NCBI GenBank assembly: GCA_902783295.1
Contig: CACZQT010000010.1
Coordinates: 1-8,564 of the forward strand
Direction of reading: 5' to 3'
DNA: 8,564 nucleotides
Origin: an uncultured Lachnospiraceae bacterium
GTDB taxonomy: Bacteria > Bacillota > Clostridia > Lachnospirales > Lachnospiraceae
The notes under the pieces were generated by a model that saw nothing but the letters and a program-made list of their open reading frames with translations, ran no database searches and was not told the origin of the DNA. A program made the position numbers and the translations under genes. Below are positions 5,903 to 8,564 of this stretch, one piece after another (positions within the stretch are counted from its first letter, which is position 1; each line of letters starts with the position of its first letter).

Positions 5903-6976
5903 TCAGTCTGTTTTCAGAATCTCATAAAATGCATCCACAATCTCATCCCCCAGGTCCTGCCGCAGGGCTTCTTCCACAGCCGGCACGCCGGCCAGCAGGG
6001 CTTCCCTGAGTTCTCCTTCCGGAATGATGACATTTTCATAATAATTCTTCAGTGTATCTTCCGTTAACATAGACTGACTGCCGGTATTTCCGGCATAATA
6101 GTCCCTGAACACCTTCTCCAGCAGTTCCCTGTCTTCCGGCGCCAGGCTGTCGTAGGCTTCTTTGTTCATCACTACAGAACCGATATACGGAACATGAAAC
6201 GTCATGACAATCGTATTCTGAAGTTCATAGAATTCCGGCGTCCTTCCGGTATAAGGCGGGCTCTCCTGCGCATTCACCAGCCCCTGCTGCAGGGAATAAA
6301 AAAGATTGCCGATCGGAATATTGAAGGTTTCCGCGCCGACTGCCTTCCAGTAGATTTCATGGTACTGGTTATCCATCAGGCGGATTCTCAGTTTTTTCAG
6401 GTCTTCTGCCGTTTCAGGCGGGAAACTGCAGGTCAGTTTCCGCAGATCCGGGCAGTACCAGGTAATCAGCTGCAGTCCGGCACTGTTATAATACGGCTGG
6501 AAAAAATCCACCAGACTGCCTTTCAGTTTCTCATCATATTCCCCGCTGCTCGCGAAAAGGTAGGGAATGTCCAGAAGCCCCAGTTCGGGAATCAGCCGGC
6601 TCTGACTGGAAGTGGCGCAGCTGACAATCGATATGGTTCCTTCCCGGACGGCAGCTGTCAGTTCACTGTCATTGCCCATGCTCCCGTCCCAGTAGGTATT
6701 GCAGAAAATCCGGCCGCCGCTGGCTCTCCGGATCTCTTCACGAAGCGCCTCTCCCGAACCCGGTGCCGCGCTGGCAATAGACAGGAATATCTCCGCCTGC
6801 TGCCAGGCCTCCGGCTCCTCCTTTTCTTCCGCCTCACTGCTTTCTTCTGTTTCTTCTCCGGATTCCCCGGAACCCTGTCCATCCTCCGCGGCCAGCGCAA
6901 GGCCTGACCACAGCAAGGACAGGCAGATCACGACTACACTGACGGCCTTAGCCGCCAGCACCCATTTCTTTCCCAT
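5903..6976 (-). CDS. TRAP transporter substrate-binding protein, DctP family
   Basis: A 357-residue exported protein. The N-terminus has a basic start (MGKK), a hydrophobic core (about 7-29) and a likely signal peptidase I site after ALA (27-29). A Glu/Ser/Gly-rich acidic linker (about 31-56) follows, and then the binding fold. Family features include the LRIRLMDN segment (196-203), whose R199 matches the arginine that pairs with a substrate carboxylate. GNLFYSLQQGLVNAQESP (223-240) matches the conserved region where TRAP proteins usually read GVVDGQE. The family captures organic acids for the DctQM membrane permease. No DctQ or DctM gene is in the window, and the gene is the last in its unit. 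The ATG at 6976 follows an AAGGAGG ribosome binding site with 7-nt spacing. There is no usable lipobox: the only early Cys, C18, is preceded by Ile, which is odd for a Gram-positive binding protein. It lies 99 nt downstream of an AraC-type regulator with no clear terminator between them, so the two are probably co-transcribed. Confidence 0.9.
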   Translation of the reverse strand: MGKKWVLAAKAVSVVVICLSLLWSGLALAAEDGQGSGESGEETEESSEAEEKEEPEAWQQAEIFLSIASAAPGSGEALREEIRRASGGRIFCNTYWDGSMGNDSELTAAVREGTISIVSCATSSQSRLIPELGLLDIPYLFASSGEYDEKLKGSLVDFFQPYYNSAGLQLITWYCPDLRKLTCSFPPETAEDLKKLRIRLMDNQYHEIYWKAVGAETFNIPIGNLFYSLQQGLVNAQESPPYTGRTPEFYELQNTIVMTFHVPYIGSVVMNKEAYDSLAPEDRELLEKVFRDYYAGNTGSQSMLTEDTLKNYYENVIIPEGELREALLAGVPAVEEALRQDLGDEIVDAFYEILKTD

Positions 6977-7075
6977 CCGGATCCCTCCTTAAAACGGGCA
7001 GGGCTTTTGCAGAACTTTCCTGCACAAGAATTTTACCTTCGAAGAACTGCTTCTCATAGCTGCCGACAGGCTTCT

Positions 7076-8564
7076 TTACTGCATATCCCGGTACTGCTTC
7101 GGAGACTGGCCGGTATATTTTTTGAAAACCCGTCCGAACACATTGGCAGAGTTAAAGCCGCAGCGGAAGCCCACTTCCTTCACCGGGATATGTGTGGTCC
7201 GCAGCATGATTTTCGCCTGCTCCACCCGCAGCCGGTTCAGGTAGGATGTCACCGACTCCTGGCTGAGCTCATTGAACAGGCTGCTGAAATAGGCCGCGGA
7301 AATTCCAACGTGGGCGCTGATGTCCGCCACTCCCAGAGAAGGATTCTGGAAATTGTCCCGCATAAAGGCCTTGCCTTCTTCCACATACCAGTACTGCTTT
7401 TTCCCGGCCAGTTCCCGGCCTTTCTCCAGCGCTCCCGCGGCGAAGACCAGGAACACCTCCCTGCTTTTCTCCGGGCTGTCTCCTTCCCGTACCAGTTTCA
7501 ATCCTGCCAGGAGTTCCTCCTGGAACATCAGTTTTTCCAGCAGCAGATCCTGCGCGTACAGATAGCCTCTCTGTTTTTCCGCTTCATTCCCGGCCCCGTA
7601 TTCCGCGGTCCGGGTAATCTGCCTGGCAAATTCCTCCACCGGGGCATCCGACTGCATGGCGGATTCGATCAGCGGCGCCAGGTGTTCATTCAATGCCGTT
7701 TTCCACTGTTCTTCTCCCTTTCCGGAAGCTGTTTTCGGGTCTCCGGACAAGTACAGTTTATACTGCAGTTCCCGGTTGGCATGCTCAAAGGATTCCTGCA
7801 GGCCGGCGAAGCTCTCACAGGCGATACCCATGCCATATGCCAGACGGCAGCCGGTTTCTTTTTCCGCCTGGTTCGCCAGGGCTTCGATATCCGCTTCCCC
7901 CGGCTGGCCGGCCGGAGTCTGAAAGGCAGCAATCAGGACAAAGGTTTCCTGGCTTTCCTCCAGGCTGCAGAAATAAGACGGCAGCTGAGAAGCCAGCTGT
8001 TTCAGCGCTTTGCTGATGAGGCTGAACTGCAGAGGGTTCTGCAGTTCCAGCCCTCCTTTCCGAAGGCGGAACAGCACCGCCTGGAAACTGCCGCGGGGAA
8101 TCACCGCTTCCAGCGATTCCATTCCTTCTTCCGCAATCAGCCCGCCGCGGATTGCCTGCCGGCAGAAATACTGCCGCATATCTGCACCGACAGACCTGAA
8201 GCGGGAACGCAGCTGCTGATTGTCTTCCAGGGTCTGCCTCCAGGCAGCTTCCAGATAATCCGGTTCACTTCGCCCGGAAGATTTCTGTTTCCCGGAATCC
8301 GGACTATTCCCTGAAGAATGTCCTGTTTCTTTCCGGCCGGGCTGGTCTGCCGCCAGAGCCAGAAGACGGTTGATCGGTGTGTAGACACGCCGCGTAATAT
8401 ACCAGGCTGCCACGCCGCCTAAAAGCAGCAGTGCAATCAGCACCGGCAATGTTACCGCCCAGAAAGCGGAACGGCGTACCAGTGGCTGCTGTGCATTCAT
8501 GCGCAGCAGCAGGCTCCAGTCCAGTTTGTCATTGTCCACCCGGTAAAAAACCTGGCCTGCCGTC
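7076..8564 (-). CDS. Membrane-anchored AraC-family transcriptional regulator, N-terminus outside window
   Basis: The reading frame stays open to the right edge, so the true start lies beyond 8564; 495 residues are visible. The GTG at 8539 is in frame but is not a credible start, because it falls just before the membrane helix inside continuing coding sequence. Numbered from the edge, a short extracytoplasmic end is followed by a membrane helix at about 34-56 (WAVTLPVLIALLLLGGVAAW). A cytoplasmic juxtamembrane segment (YITRRVYTPINRLL) and a polar Ser/Gly/Lys-rich linker (about 74-100) come next. A mid-region (about 158-273) ends in FAGLQESFEHANRELQYK and resembles the degenerate GGDEF-like domain of YesN-type regulators. 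The C-terminal 95 residues are a typical AraC pair of helix-turn-helices, with LGVADISAHVGISAAYFSSL and IPVKEVGFRCGFNSANVFGR followed by TGQSPKQYR. An outer sensor domain upstream of the helix is expected but not visible. It probably senses an external ligand and controls its own unit, including the adjacent TRAP binding protein. Confidence 0.9.
   Translation of the reverse strand, partial: TAGQVFYRVDNDKLDWSLLLRMNAQQPLVRRSAFWAVTLPVLIALLLLGGVAAWYITRRVYTPINRLLALAADQPGRKETGHSSGNSPDSGKQKSSGRSEPDYLEAAWRQTLEDNQQLRSRFRSVGADMRQYFCRQAIRGGLIAEEGMESLEAVIPRGSFQAVLFRLRKGGLELQNPLQFSLISKALKQLASQLPSYFCSLEESQETFVLIAAFQTPAGQPGEADIEALANQAEKETGCRLAYGMGIACESFAGLQESFEHANRELQYKLYLSGDPKTASGKGEEQWKTALNEHLAPLIESAMQSDAPVEEFARQITRTAEYGAGNEAEKQRGYLYAQDLLLEKLMFQEELLAGLKLVREGDSPEKSREVFLVFAAGALEKGRELAGKKQYWYVEEGKAFMRDNFQNPSLGVADISAHVGISAAYFSSLFNELSQESVTSYLNRLRVEQAKIMLRTTHIPVKEVGFRCGFNSANVFGRVFKKYTGQSPKQYRDMQ

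Noticed and set aside
7007..8314. 435-codon plus-strand frame opposite the AraC regulator
   Set aside because: It lies antisense to a gene with an unmistakable AraC C-terminus; its translation is Arg/Phe/Gln-rich without domain signs.

Overview
The window looks like an accessory region of a Bacillota (Firmicutes) chromosome, most likely a gut-type clostridium related to Lachnospiraceae. The reasons are strong AAGGAGG-type ribosome binding sites, moderate GC, a membrane-anchored AraC regulator of the YesN kind, and stand-alone DltA-like adenylation enzymes. The taxonomic call is inference; no rRNA or other marker gene is present.

Left part (1-5783). Two divergent transcription units face away from an AT-rich, palindrome-rich spacer at about 2037-2467. 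The leftward unit encodes a stand-alone amino-acid adenylation enzyme (492-2036). After a perfect 12-bp hairpin comes the start of a LysA-like, PLP-dependent decarboxylase (425 down to the window edge, partial). The rightward unit encodes a second stand-alone adenylation enzyme (2468-3982), a 40-residue single-pass membrane protein (4051-4173), and a sodium:solute symporter (4170-5783) that overlaps the small gene by ATGA. The two adenylation enzymes share all core motifs but have very different predicted substrate pockets. The leftward enzyme keeps the Asp that holds an alpha-amino group and has a Lys in its pocket. The rightward enzyme has Val in place of that Asp. Neither has a carrier-protein domain, and no carrier protein is encoded in the window.

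Right part (5784-8564). A leftward unit carries a membrane-anchored AraC-family regulator (right end cut by the window) followed by a TRAP-type (DctP) solute-binding protein. It ends in a strong hairpin terminator with a T tract at about 5818-5872. No DctQ/DctM membrane subunits are present downstream, so within the window the binding protein is an orphan next to a membrane sensor-regulator.

Working model (inference). The left part may be a small-molecule or amino-acid tailoring system. One enzyme would activate an alpha-amino acid, possibly acidic, which the decarboxylase would act on either free or carrier-bound. The other enzyme would activate a compound without a normal alpha-amino group, and the symporter with its small partner would import a substrate. 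The carrier protein and any transferase would have to lie left of position 1 or elsewhere. The right part looks like a separate solute-sensing unit.
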